A stretch of DNA of 64,000 nt, from assembly GCA_018401495.1 (NCBI GenBank), contig JAGYJX010000005.1, positions 1-64,000 of the forward strand, read 5' to 3'. This document shows, piece by piece, positions 9,410 to 18,624 of the stretch (the first letter of the stretch is position 1; each line of letters starts with the position of its first letter). The DNA is from Rhodospirillaceae bacterium. Its GTDB lineage: Bacteria; Pseudomonadota; Alphaproteobacteria; Thalassobaculales; Thalassobaculaceae. The position numbers were made by a program, and so were the translations under genes. The notes below the pieces were generated by a model that saw nothing but the letters and a program-made list of their open reading frames with translations, did not search any database and was not told the origin of the DNA.

Positions 9410-10267
9410 TCAGTAGAGCGACGGCACCAGATCCGGCGCCAGCCAAGCCAGCGCGATCGCGATCACGCCGGGAACGCTGGTCAGCAGCACCGTTGCGAAC
9501 GGCCGGACTCCGGGTGATCCGAGCCCGGGAATACGCACGGCCAGCGCCGGCACCGCCGGTTGCACCAGGATACCGGCCAGCACCAGCAGGACCAGCGAAG
9601 CGTTCACCGGGGTCTGTAGCGCGGCGTGACCGGCCAGGACCATGGTCGCCCCGGAGGCGCCCAGCAGACCGGCGGCGCCCAGCGGGAACCGACGCACCGG
9701 CCAGTTGCAGCCGAGCCAGGCGAGGCCCACCGCCGCCAGCGGCAAGCCGACGGCGGCGACCCCGGAACCCCGTGCAGCACGCCCAGCACCGCCATACCCG
9801 GCCGCGATGACGGCGGCGGTGACCGGCCCGGAAAGCCCGTCGACCGAGATCAGGTGCAGGCGCGCCAGCGCCAGCCCCAGCACCAGCGACACCTCGCCGA
9901 AGCGGTAGAGGTTGCTGCCCTCGGTGTTCAGCACGTCGCCGCCGCCGAGCCAGGCGATGCCAAGCGCCGGCCACACCAGGGCGACCATGGTGGCGGCGAC
10001 CCGGCCGCGGGTCGCCAGGTCGACCGCCAGCCCCAGCAGCGCCCCGCCGAGGGCGAACCAGGCGAGCTGGTCGAACGGGTCGGTCGGCGGCGCCCAGGGC
10101 CAGCCGGGCGCGACCGCGTAGGCGGCGACGAAGCCGACCGGCAGGCCGAACGCGGCGGTGCGCGCGCCGACGACGCGGCCGCCGGCCAACCGGACCAGCA
10201 GGACCGCCGCGATGGTCGCGACCACCGGAACCGCAAGACGGGCGATGAGGGCGTCGGTGAGTGGCAT
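9410..10267 (-). CDS. Polytopic membrane protein of unknown function
   Basis: About 285 residues with 8 or more predicted membrane helices rich in Ala, Gly, Leu and Val (for example VPVVATIAAVLLVRLAGG, LAWFALGGALLGLAVDL and VNASLVLLVLAGILVQPAV). I do not recognise a family. It starts 31 bases after the nucleoside hydrolase on the same strand, so it could be a permease for nucleosides or bases. That is inference from position only. A short stretch near 9760-9790 (GGAGRAARGSG) looks unlike its surroundings and may hide a pair of indels. Confidence 0.65.
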   Translation of the reverse strand: MPLTDALIARLAVPVVATIAAVLLVRLAGGRVVGARTAAFGLPVGFVAAYAVAPGWPWAPPTDPFDQLAWFALGGALLGLAVDLATRGRVAATMVALVWPALGIAWLGGGDVLNTEGSNLYRFGEVSLVLGLALARLHLISVDGLSGPVTAAVIAAGYGGAGRAARGSGVAAVGLPLAAVGLAWLGCNWPVRRFPLGAAGLLGASGATMVLAGHAALQTPVNASLVLLVLAGILVQPAVPALAVRIPGLGSPGVRPFATVLLTSVPGVIAIALAWLAPDLVPSLY

Positions 10268-10298
10268 CAGGACAAATTGGCAAGGAATGATCGGCGGG

Positions 10299-11225
10299 TC
10301 ATCTGCGAAACGCGCGCAGCTCGCCGCACAGGCGGTCGAGAAACGCCGCCGGGTCGAGGTCAACGACCACGTCGGCGTTGGGTTCCGCCGACGCGAAGTC
10401 CGCGATCGTGCGGCCGCGCTCAGGACCCGCATCGGTGCAGACCGATAGCCGCGCCGGCCGGATCTCGAACAGGTCCGGCCAGACCGGCACCGCCACCGCC
10501 ATCGCATCGTGGATGAAGACGCCCGGCCGGTCGCGGCCGACATTACCGTGATAGACGCGAAGCATCGCCCCGGCCTCGGGCGCGACCCCCTCCCCGCACG
10601 CCGCAAGCTCCTCGATCCGGCTGGCCGACAGCGGCGCGCGCTGCGTGGCATCCAACGGCACCAGTGTCGGGCGCAACCCGGAGTCGAGAACCGCGCGCGC
10701 GGCCTCCGGATCGAAGAACACGTTGAACTCGGCCGCCGGCGTCACGTTGCCCTGCGCGATGCCGCCGCCCATGATCACCGTCCTGGCAATACGCCCGGCC
10801 AGATCCGGCCGCTTGACCAGGGCGACTGCCAGATTAGTCAGCGGTCCGACCGCGATAACCGTCAGGTCCGACCGTGTCGCCGCCTGCTCGAGGATCGCGT
10901 CGACGCCATGACCGGCGGCGAGCCCGCCGGAGGTGCCCGAAAGGCCAACGCCGCCGAGCCCGTCGGCCCCGTGGATCCGCTCGCCGAACACCGGAGCCGC
11001 CACCAGCGGCCTAGGACAGCCGGCGAATACCGGCACCTCGTGCCGTCCGGCAAAATCGCGGATCCGTCGCGCGTTGCGCGCCGTGACCGCCAGCGGCCCA
11101 TTGCCGGCAACCGTGGTGATACCCGTCAGTTCAAGGGCATCAGGCATGGCGAACGCCATCAGCAACGCGATCGCGTCGTCGATGCCGGGATCGCAGTCGA
11201 TGAGGACAGGGTGCGGTCGGTTCAC
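10299..11225 (-). CDS. Inosine-uridine-type nucleoside hydrolase
   Basis: The protein hydrolyses N-glycosidic bonds of nucleosides to base and ribose. The family signature DCDPGIDDA is near the N-terminus (Asp residues bind Ca2+ and ribose). TVAGN, MGGG and EFNVFFDPEAA follow at the expected places, and HDAMAVAVP near the C-terminus supplies the last conserved His-Asp. A GTG start at 11225 with GGAG about 10 bases upstream is preferred over a TTG at 11249. Length about 308 is normal. It is followed by a membrane protein, a possible transporter. Confidence 0.9.
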   Translation of the reverse strand: MNRPHPVLIDCDPGIDDAIALLMAFAMPDALELTGITTVAGNGPLAVTARNARRIRDFAGRHEVPVFAGCPRPLVAAPVFGERIHGADGLGGVGLSGTSGGLAAGHGVDAILEQAATRSDLTVIAVGPLTNLAVALVKRPDLAGRIARTVIMGGGIAQGNVTPAAEFNVFFDPEAARAVLDSGLRPTLVPLDATQRAPLSASRIEELAACGEGVAPEAGAMLRVYHGNVGRDRPGVFIHDAMAVAVPVWPDLFEIRPARLSVCTDAGPERGRTIADFASAEPNADVVVDLDPAAFLDRLCGELRAFRR

Positions 11226-11324
11226 CCGGGCGGCTCCAAAATCGTGCAATCGGGACCATATCCAGGCGAGGCGACCCCGTCACCTTCGACCGTCGGTCGG
11301 CGCCTTCACGGTTGCGCCGGTCGG

Positions 11325-11342
11325 CCGGCTTGGGTAAGCCGG
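11325..11342. terminator. Small hairpin upstream of the DUF3126 gene
   Basis: CCGGCTT at 11325-11331 pairs exactly with AAGCCGG at 11336-11342 around a GGGT loop. It lies about 33 bases before the DUF3126 start. It may be a terminator or a leader hairpin. No T-run follows. Confidence 0.3.
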
Positions 11343-11374
11343 GCCCTTAAACGCACATTCCGGGGAGAACCATC

Positions 11375-11590
11375 GTGACGCCGACCGACATTGCCCAAGT
11401 CCAGAGCTATCTGCGGCGGCGCTTCTCGAACTCGCGCATCGGCCTGGTCCGGCGCGGCAACAAGACCGATTCCGTCGAGGTCATGCTCGAGGACGAGTTC
11501 ATGGGCGTGATCTACAAGGATGTCGAAGACGGCGAGACCTGTTTTCACTTCCAGATGACCATCCTCGACATCGATCTCGAGGACGTCTGA
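11375..11590 (+). CDS. DUF3126 family protein
   Basis: A 71-residue acidic protein of the DUF3126 family, common in Alphaproteobacteria and of unknown function. Landmarks are VQSYLRRRFSNSRIGLVRRG and the closing MTILDIDLEDV. GTG at 11375 has GGGGAGA upstream. It is convergent with the P-type ATPase, whose stop lies 16 bases away. Confidence 0.85.
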   Translation: MTPTDIAQVQSYLRRRFSNSRIGLVRRGNKTDSVEVMLEDEFMGVIYKDVEDGETCFHFQMTILDIDLEDV

Positions 11591-11605
11591 GGCCGGCCGT
11601 CAGGG

Positions 11606-14337
11606 CTATCCGGCCGTGGTCTTCGGAGCCGGCACGAGCAGAGCGGCAATCCGCTTCTCGATCTCGACCACAACCAGCAGAGCAACGCCGATCGCGACGA
11701 TAGCGGCGCCGTCGGCGAGGTCCACCGGCCGGCTTTCGAACACGGTGTGCATGAACGGCAGGTAGGTGAAGGCGAGCTGCGCCGCGACAACCGCGGCGAC
11801 CCCGATGAGGACGGCGCGCGTGCCGAACACGCCCTGCCGGGTCATCGACGGTCCGTGCACGTACCGCACGCTGAAGAGGTAGAAGATCTCCATCACGACC
11901 AGCGTGTTCACCACCATGGTGCGGGCGGTCTCGACCGACAGGCCGCGGCCGGTAGCCCAGGCGTAGACGCCGAAGGTGCCGGCCACCATCAGCACCGAGA
12001 CGAACAGGATCCGCCACAGCAGCCGGCCGGACAGCAGACGCTCCGTCGGGGCGCGCGCCGGGCGGCGCATGGCGCCGGGTTCGGTCGGCTCGAACGCCAG
12101 GGTCAGCCCGAGAGCCACGGCGGTGACCATGTTGATCCACAGGATCTGGATCGGCGTGACCGGGAGGGTCAGGCCGAACAGGATGGCGAGGATGATCGTC
12201 ATCGCCTCGCCGCCATTGGTCGGGAGCGTCCAGGTGATGACCTTGGTGAGGTTGTCGTAGACGGTACGGCCTTCGCGGACCGCCGCCACGATCGAGGCGA
12301 AGTTGTCGTCGGCGAGCACCATCTCGCTCGCCTCCTTGGCAACCTCCGTTCCCTTGCCCCCCATGGCGACGCCGACATCGGCGCGTTTCAGGGCCGGGGC
12401 GTCGTTGACCCCGTCGCCGGTCATGGCGATCACCGACCCGTCGCGCTGGAGAGATTCGACCAGGCGCAGCTTGTGCTCGGGCGTCGTGCGGGCGAACACC
12501 GTGGCCTCCTGGGCCCGCCGGTGGAAGCCGGCGTCGTCCAGGGCGTCGAGCTCCTGGCCGGTTACCGCAACCGGATCGTCGGCGAGGCCGAGTTGCAGCG
12601 CGATCGCCCGCGCCGTCGCGGCATGGTCGCCGGTGATCATCTTCACCCGGATCCCGGCTGCCCGGCACTCCGCCACCGCCGCGATCGCCTCCGGTCGCGG
12701 CGGATCGATCAGGCCGATCAGCCCGAGCAGGACCAGCCCGCCCTCGACGTCGGACGGCGTCAGCGACGCCGTTCCGGGCGCCAGGGTCCGGCGGGCGATG
12801 GCGATGACGCGCTGGCCGTCGGCGGCAAGCAGTCTCGACCTGCCGGAGCCAGCGGTCACGCTCGACCGGACCGTCGTCGTCGGGCGTGGCGGCGCGGGCG
12901 CACATGGCCAGCAGCCGCTCGGGCGCCCCCTTGACGTAGGCGACAGGCGCCGCGCCCTCGCGTCGGCGTGCAGCGTCGCCATGTAGCGGTGCCGGGCGTC
13001 GAACGGAATCTCGTCCAGGCGCGGGAAGCCGGCTCGGGCGTCGGTGACGTCGAGGCCCGCCTTGATCGCCAGCGACAGCAGCGCGCCCTCCATCGGGATC
13101 GCCGTCGACGATCCAGGCTTCGCCGGCCTGCCGGAGCTGGGCGTCGTTGCAGAGGACCGCCGCGAGCGCGAGTTCGGCCAGGATCGGGTCGGCAGCCGGA
13201 TCCACCGGATGGCCGTCGGATCGGAACCCGCCCACCGGAAGATAGCCGACACCCTCGACCGAGAGGCGGCGATGCGGGGTGTCCACGGTTCGCACCGTCA
13301 TCTCGTTGCGGGTCAGCGTCCCGGTCTTGTCGGAGCAGATGACCGACACCGAGCCGAGGGTCTCGACCGCCGGCAGTTGGCGGACGATGGCGTTGCGCCG
13401 CGCCATGCTCTGCACGCCGACCGCCAGGGTGATGGTCATGACAGCCGGCAGGCCTTCGGGGATCGCCGCGACCGCCAGGCCGACCACGACCATGAAGGCT
13501 TCGTCAAGCTGGTAGGCATGGACGAGCACGGCGTAAGCGAAAACCGCGGCCGACACCGCCAGCACCGCCAGGGTGACCTGCCGCGCGAACTGGGCCATCT
13601 GCCGGACCAGCGGGGTTGCCAGGCGCTCCACCCCGGTGATCAGGGTGTTGATCCGGCCGAGTTCGGTCGCGGCACCCGTCGCGACGACGACACCGATGCC
13701 CTGACCGGCGGCGACGAAGGTTCCGGAGAACGCCATGGAAAAGCGGTCGCCGAGCGGCGCGCCGGCGTCGACCGCGGCAACCGCCTTGTCGACCGCCACC
13801 GACTCGCCGGTCAGGATCGCCTCGTCGATCCTGAGGCTGCGCGCCTTGATCAGCCGGAGGTCGGCCGGCACCCGGTCACCGGCCTCGAGCAGCACGACGT
13901 CGCCCGGCACCACCGTCTCTGCCGCGACGGTCGCCCGCCGGCCGTCCCGCAGGACCGAGGCGTGCGGATCGATCATGGCGCGGATCGCCTCCAGCGCCCG
14001 CTCCGCGCGTCCCTCCTGGACGAAGCCGATGACGGCGTTGGCGACCACCACGGCGAAGATCACCAGCGCGTCCGTAAGGTGGCCGAGCGCGCCCGCCAGC
14101 ACGCCGGCCGCCATCAGCACGTAGATCAGCAGGTCGTGGAACTGCAGCAGGAACCGCCCGAGGACGCCCCGGCCTGGCGCCTGCGGCAGCCGGTTCGGCC
14201 CGTAGACGCGGAGCCGGCGGTCGGCCTCGTCGTCGGCGAGCCCGGCGTCCCGGCTCCCGAGCTCGATCCAGGGCGGCGACTGCCTCGACGGCGTGCCAAA
14301 CACCCTCCGCCTGCGCCGCCGGGCCAGCCGCCGTCAT
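11606..14337 (-). CDS. Cation-transporting P-type ATPase (P2-type, PEGLP), several frame breaks
   Basis: A P2-type cation ATPase related to Ca2+/Mg2+ pumps. Motifs in order: ILTGES (actuator), AAIPEGLPAVM (membrane helix 4), SDKTGTLTRNE (phosphorylated Asp), KGAPERLLAMC (nucleotide domain), MITGDH, and [17 protein letters not shown]. The C-terminal cation-ATPase domain follows. The frame changes near 14265, 13092, 12961 and 12830. At each place one base restores continuous family sequence, so the pieces are one gene. The N-terminus (MTAAGPAAQAEGVWHAVEAVAAL) is in the frame that starts at 14337. It lies 58 bases after the alcohol dehydrogenase and probably shares its FNR-type promoter. The ion carried is not clear. 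Confidence 0.85.
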
Positions 14338-14395
14338 CGAACTCACCATTGCCAAACCCCGTCTCGAGCCGTCCGACGTGCCCGCAGGCGTCGCC

Positions 14396-15472
14396 TCAGG
14401 GCGTGATCGCGACCTTGAGCACACCGTCGCGCTGGTTGGCGAACAGGTCGTAGGCCTCCTCGATCCGGTCCAGCGTGAAACGGTGCGTCACCAGCGGCCG
14501 GGTGTCGAGGCGGCCCGACGCGATGACATCCATCAGCCGTCGCATCCGCTCCTTGCCGCCCGGGCAGAGCGTGGTGACGATGGTGTGGTCGCCGAGCCCG
14601 GCCAGGAAGGCGCCGGCGGGTATCGTCAGGTCGCCGGAGTACACGCCGAGCGACGACAGCGTGCCGCCCGGCCGCAGCACCCGCAGCGCCGCCTCGAAGG
14701 TCTCCTGCCGGCCGAGCGCCTCGATCGCCACGTCGACCCCGCGGCCGTCGGTCAGCCGCATGATCTGCTCGACCGGGTCGCCCTTGGTGAAGTCGACGAT
14801 GTGGTCGGCGCCCATGCGCCGGGCGATCTCCATGCGCGCCGGCACCGCCTCGACGCCGATGATCGTGGTCGCCCCCATCAGCCGGGCGCCGGCGGTGGCG
14901 CACAGCCCGATCGGCCCCTGGGCGAACACCGCCACCACGTCGCCGATCCGCACCCGGCCGCTCTCGGCGCCGGAGAAGCCGGTCGACATGATGTCCGGGC
15001 ACATCAGCACCTGCTCGTCGTCGAGCCCGTCCGGGATCGGCGCGAGGTTGGTCATCGCGTCCGGCACCAGCAGGTACTCCGCCTGCGAGCCGTCGATGGT
15101 GTTGCCGAAGCGCCAGCCGCCGAGCGGGCGGAAGCCGTGCTTGGTCCCGGCGCCGTCCTGGGAGTGCTGGCCGCACAGGCAGGCGTTGCTGTGGCCGCTC
15201 GGCGTGATGGCGCCGGCGATCACCCGCTGGCCCTCGCGGTAGCCCTGGACCGCCGAGCCCAGCTTCTCGATCACGCCGACCGGCTCGTGCCCGATCGTCA
15301 GGCCGCGCGCCACCGGATACTCGCCCTTCAGGATGTGGACGTCGGTGCCGCAGATCGTGGTGGTGGTGATGCGGATCAGCGCGTCGAGGGCGCCGACGTC
15401 CGGTACCGGCTTGTCGTCCAGGACGATTCGGTTCGGCTCGACGAACACCGCGGCCTTCATCATGCTTGCCAT
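14396..15472 (-). CDS. Zinc-dependent alcohol dehydrogenase (MDR family)
   Basis: A 358-residue medium-chain dehydrogenase oxidising alcohols with NAD(P). The catalytic zinc ligands appear as CGTD (Cys near residue 41) and GHEPVG (His-Glu). The family's usual four-Cys structural zinc lobe is reduced: only SNACLCGQ remains, with a long GQHSQDGAGTKHGF insertion. The Rossmann motif is AQGPIGLCAT. ATG at 15472 is supported by AGGAG. An FNR/FixK-type box lies 78 bases upstream. The P-type ATPase follows in the same direction. Pairing an ADH with a cation ATPase behind such a box suggests an oxygen-limitation role. Confidence 0.88.
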   Translation of the reverse strand: MASMMKAAVFVEPNRIVLDDKPVPDVGALDALIRITTTTICGTDVHILKGEYPVARGLTIGHEPVGVIEKLGSAVQGYREGQRVIAGAITPSGHSNACLCGQHSQDGAGTKHGFRPLGGWRFGNTIDGSQAEYLLVPDAMTNLAPIPDGLDDEQVLMCPDIMSTGFSGAESGRVRIGDVVAVFAQGPIGLCATAGARLMGATTIIGVEAVPARMEIARRMGADHIVDFTKGDPVEQIMRLTDGRGVDVAIEALGRQETFEAALRVLRPGGTLSSLGVYSGDLTIPAGAFLAGLGDHTIVTTLCPGGKERMRRLMDVIASGRLDTRPLVTHRFTLDRIEEAYDLFANQRDGVLKVAITP

Positions 15473-15543
15473 GATCTGCTCCTGGACTGTGATGCCGCCC
15501 CCCAGAGCGCGCCGGACCGTAGGCGACGTCGCGCCGAAGCTCC

Positions 15544-15557
15544 TTGATCGAGGTCAA
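15544..15557. promoter_or_regulatory. FNR/FixK-type box upstream of the ADH-ATPase pair
   Basis: TTGAT-CGAG-GTCAA matches the TTGAT-N4-ATCAA dyad with one change (G for A), a variant common for FixK/FnrL in Alphaproteobacteria. Its centre is about 78 bases before the ADH start, leaving room for a -41.5 activator position. It could also act on the divergent DUF72 gene at 15656. Confidence 0.6.
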
Positions 15558-15655
15558 GAAGCGGGTCGTCCCGGGCTACCGTAGCAAGCGGCGGAGTGCC
15601 AAAGCGTTCCGGGCCGCCTACATGTGGCCGAGACCACCGTGAGGAGAGATCCGAC

Positions 15656-16462
15656 GTGTCGAACGTTGCAACGCCGCGCATCCGGGTCGGGATCGGCGGC
15701 TGGACCTTCGCGCCATGGAGGGGGATCTTCTACCCTGACGGGCTGCCGCACCGGCGCGAGCTCGAGCACGCCAGCCGCCACCTGACCAGCATCGAGGTCA
15801 ACGGCACCTTCTACGGCTCACAGAAGCCGGAGACCTTCGCCAAGTGGCACGACGAGACGCCCGACGACTTCGTGTTCGCGCTCAAGGGCCCGCGCTTCGC
15901 CACCAACCGCCGGGTGCTGGCCGAGGCCGGCGAGTCCGTCGAGCGGTTCGTGAACAGCGGCGTGCTGGAGCTGAAGGACAAGCTCGGACCGATCAACTGG
16001 CAGCTCGCGCCCACCAAGAAGTACGATCCGGAGGATTTCGAGGCGTTCCTGAAGCTGCTGCCGAAATCGGCCGACGGCCGCGCGCTGCGCCACGCGGTCG
16101 AGGTGCGCCACGACAGCTTCCGCACGCCGGATCTGGTGGCGCTGGCCCGCGAGCACGGCGTGGCGATCGTGATGGCCGGGGATTCCAAATACCCGCAGAT
16201 CGCCGACGCCACCGCCGACTTCGTCTACGCCCGCATCATGGGCACCGCCGAGGGCGAGGAGGCCGGCTACCCGGCCGCCGCCCTCGACGCCTGGGCGGAG
16301 CGCGCCCGGGCCTGGTCGGCGGGTGCCACGCCCGAGGGCCTCGAGACGGTGGCGGCGCCGGCGAACCCCGGGGTCGGCCGCGACGTCTTCCTGTACGTCA
16401 TCAGTGGCTTCAAGGAGCGCAACCCGGCCGCCGCCAGGGCGCTCATCGAGCGGCTCGGCTAG
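15656..16462 (+). CDS. DUF72 domain protein
   Basis: A 268-residue TIM-barrel-like DUF72 protein of unknown activity. Landmarks are RVGIGGWTFAPWRGIFYP near the N-terminus, the SIEVNGTFYG segment, FALKGPRFATN and VEVRHDSF. GTG at 15656 follows a GAGGAGAG ribosome site. The next gene starts two bases after its stop, and that gene overlaps alkB. DUF72 thus heads a tight three-gene operon that includes a DNA/RNA repair enzyme, which makes a damage-related role worth testing. Confidence 0.88.
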   Translation: MSNVATPRIRVGIGGWTFAPWRGIFYPDGLPHRRELEHASRHLTSIEVNGTFYGSQKPETFAKWHDETPDDFVFALKGPRFATNRRVLAEAGESVERFVNSGVLELKDKLGPINWQLAPTKKYDPEDFEAFLKLLPKSADGRALRHAVEVRHDSFRTPDLVALAREHGVAIVMAGDSKYPQIADATADFVYARIMGTAEGEEAGYPAAALDAWAERARAWSAGATPEGLETVAAPANPGVGRDVFLYVISGFKERNPAAARALIERLG

Positions 16463-16464
16463 CC

Positions 16465-17082
16465 GTGGCGCTGCAGAACCGGGTGACGCCGTTCGGCGAG
16501 ATCGTCGCCATCCCCGAGCGCGGGATGTTCACCGGCAACCGCGGCATCATCCACGACCCGGCCACGCGCACCCTGCTGCGACGGCGCTGGGCCTCGAAGG
16601 CATGGATCGTCTGCCTGTGCGCCTACAAGGGCGTGCGGCGCGCGGTCATGGCCCGGCGCAGCTGGACCGAGCTGTTCTTCCTCGACGAGGCGACGGCGCT
16701 GGCCGCCGGGCACCGGCCCTGCTTCTACTGCCGGCGCGCCGACGCCGAGGCGTTCCGGGCCGCCTGGGCGGCCGGCAACCGCGCCGACCCGCCGCGGGCG
16801 GCGGCGATGGACGCGGTGCTGCACGGCGAGCGGCTCGACCGCCGCGCCAAGCGCCTGCACCCGCTTCCGCTGCCCGTCGCGGCGCTGCCGGACGGCACGA
16901 TGGTCGCGTCCGGCGGCGACGCCCTGCTGATGGTCGGCGGTCGGACGCTGCGCTGGGGGCCGGGCGGGTACCGTGACCCCGGCACCGCCCTCGCCCCCGA
17001 CCGACTGGTCACGCCGCCCTCGACCGTCGCGGCGCTGGCGGCCGGGTACCGGCCCGCCCTGCACCCGAGTGCCACGCCGTGA
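16465..17082 (+). CDS. Conserved hypothetical with Ada-like GHRPCxxCRR motif
   Basis: About 205 residues, GTG start at 16465. I know this only as a conserved hypothetical. The segment FFLDEATALAAGHRPCFYCRR (split here: FFLDEATALAAG then HRPCFYCRR, residues about 71-91) strongly resembles the end of the Ada N-terminal metal-binding domain (A-aAAGFRPCxRCRP). Upstream Cys at 50 and 52 (WIVCLC) could complete a metal site, though the spacing is longer than in Ada. No methyltransferase PCHR motif is present. It sits between DUF72 (2-base gap) and alkB (GTGA overlap), so the three genes are co-translated. The link to alkylation damage is inference from motif and neighbours. Confidence 0.75.
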   Translation: MALQNRVTPFGEIVAIPERGMFTGNRGIIHDPATRTLLRRRWASKAWIVCLCAYKGVRRAVMARRSWTELFFLDEATALAAGHRPCFYCRRADAEAFRAAWAAGNRADPPRAAAMDAVLHGERLDRRAKRLHPLPLPVAALPDGTMVASGGDALLMVGGRTLRWGPGGYRDPGTALAPDRLVTPPSTVAALAAGYRPALHPSATP

Positions 17083-17721
17083 TCGACCTGCTCGACGGCG
17101 CGCTGCCGGCGCGCGAGGAGATCGCGCCCGGCGCCGTGCTGCTGCGCGGCCGGGCGCTGGCGCTGCGAGGACGCGCTGCTCGCCGCCGTGGCGGCGGTCG
17201 CCGCCGCCGCGCCGTTCCGGCGCATGGTCACGCCCGGCGGCTACACGATGTCGGTCGCCATGACCAATTGCGGCGCCGCCGGCTGGGTGACCGACCGCGC
17301 CGGCTATCGCTACGCGCCCGGCGATCCGGACAGCGGCGCACCGTGGCCGGCGATGCCGGAGACTTTCCTGCGCATCGCCGCCGAGGCGGCCGCGGAGGCC
17401 GGTTACCCCGGATTCGTCCCCGACGCCTGCCTGATCAACCGCTACGAGCCCGGCGCCAAACTGTCGCTGCACCAGGACCGCGACGAGCGCGACCATCGCC
17501 ACCCGATCGTCTCGGTCTCGCTCGGCCTGCCCGCCACCTTCCAGTTCGGCGGCCCGAAGCGCGCCGACCCCGTGCGCAGGATCGCCCTGCGGCACGGCGA
17601 CGTGGTGGTGTGGGGCGGGCCGGCGCGGCTGCACCATCACGGCGTGCTGGCGCTCAAGGACGGCGACCACAAGGCGACCGGACGGGCGCGGATCAATCTG
17701 ACGCTGCGCCGGGCCCTGTGA
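17079..17721 (+). CDS. alkB: DNA oxidative demethylase AlkB, one frame break
   Basis: AlkB is an Fe(II)/2-oxoglutarate dioxygenase that removes alkyl lesions such as 1-methyladenine from nucleic acids. The iron-binding triad is visible as HQD (in SLHQDRDERDH) and the later His in RLHHHGV. The 2-oxoglutarate Arg is in RINLTLRR. The central NRYEPGAKLSLHQD context is classic. GTG at 17079 overlaps the stop of the preceding gene. The frame breaks near 17168: RALAL must join EDALLAAVAAV, corrected by one base. Both halves are well conserved, so the break is probably a sequence error. Confidence 0.9.
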
Positions 17722-17810
17722 GGCTTGGTCCGGATTCCGCACCGACGGCGCCGCAGCGGTCATGCTGGCTGAACTGTCAACCATCTGCCCGGTCTGTACC
17801 CCCCACTGGC

Positions 17811-18245
17811 CCTCCCCCTCCGTCGTCATCCCGGCCAAGCGCAGCGCGAGGCCGGGAACCACCCGCCGCCCCGTCGGCGGGACCGTCGGAAAGCCACCGT
17901 CGCGGCCTGGGCCTGGGCAGCCGCGGCTCGCTCGGCTTCCGGGGTGACGGCAGCAAAGGGCGACGATCAATGATCTTGACGACTGCGAGACGAACGGCCC
18001 CTCACCTCTGTCGTCATCCCGGCCAAGCGCAGCGCGAGCCGGGAGCCACCCGCCGCTCCGTCGGTGGCAACACGGCAAGCCACCGTCGCGGCCTGGGCCG
18101 AAAGGGGCGACGGATCAATATCTTGACGACGCCAGGAACGAGCCCCTCCCCCTCCGTCGTCATCCCGGCCAAGCGCAGCGCGAGCCGGGAGCCACCGGTC
18201 GCTCCGTCGGTGGCAACACGGCCACCGTCGCGGCCTGGGCCCCGG
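17811..18245. repeat. Three tandem copies of an intergenic repeat
   Basis: A unit containing GTCGTCATCCCGGCCAAGCG, then CAGCGCGAG(G)CCGGGA, later CCGTCGCGGCCTGGGC, occurs at about 17811-17930, 18000-18100 and 18144-18245. The spacers also repeat GGGCGACG(G)ATCAAT(G)ATCTTGACGAC. The core holds inverted CCCGGC/GCCGGG halves, as in REP-like or mobile intergenic elements. It carries no coding sequence. A related GTCATTCCGG element lies at 56.9 kb. Confidence 0.75.
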
Positions 18246-18470
18246 ATGGCGCGGAGCGATGGCGAGCGCGGGCCGGAATACATCCTGACCGCGTCGGGCC
18301 GCGAACTGGCCGGCCTGGTTGGCGCGCTCGGCACCTGGGGGCAGCGCTGGCTGCCGCGGCACGCCGAGGACGAGGATCTCGACCTGGAACCGGCGCTGGT
18401 CGACATGCGCGGGCGCGGGCGCGCGCCTTTCCGGACTGGTTCGAGCGCTACCACCTCGCCGATGATGTGC
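18246..18470 (+). pseudogene. Remnant of an HxlR-type transcription regulator
   Basis: The reading EYILTASGRELAGLVGALGTWGQRWL (landmark split: EYILTASGRELAGLVGAL, GTWGQRWLPRH) matches the second half of HxlR winged-helix regulators, where YxLTxxGxxL and LxxWGxRW are hallmarks. The DNA-binding first half is missing. The sequence begins directly after the third repeat copy, suggesting truncation by repeat expansion or deletion. After DLEPALVDMRGR the frame loses meaning near 18430. Confidence 0.6.
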
Positions 18471-18624
18471 GACAGCGGCAATTTGTTAACCGGTCGCCGC
18501 TAGGATGCCGTCTTGCCCACACCCGACCAGGTTGTGGAAATCGTGCCCCGCGCGACGCCGTGCCCGCGGGGATGTCGGACGGTCCTCCGGCGCGGCAGCG
18601 GGGTTGGCAAGGCCCGTGACATCG

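Noticed and set aside
17811..18245. Tandem repeats as a CRISPR array
   Set aside because: Units are about 145-190 bases, spacers are also repeated, and no cas gene is near.
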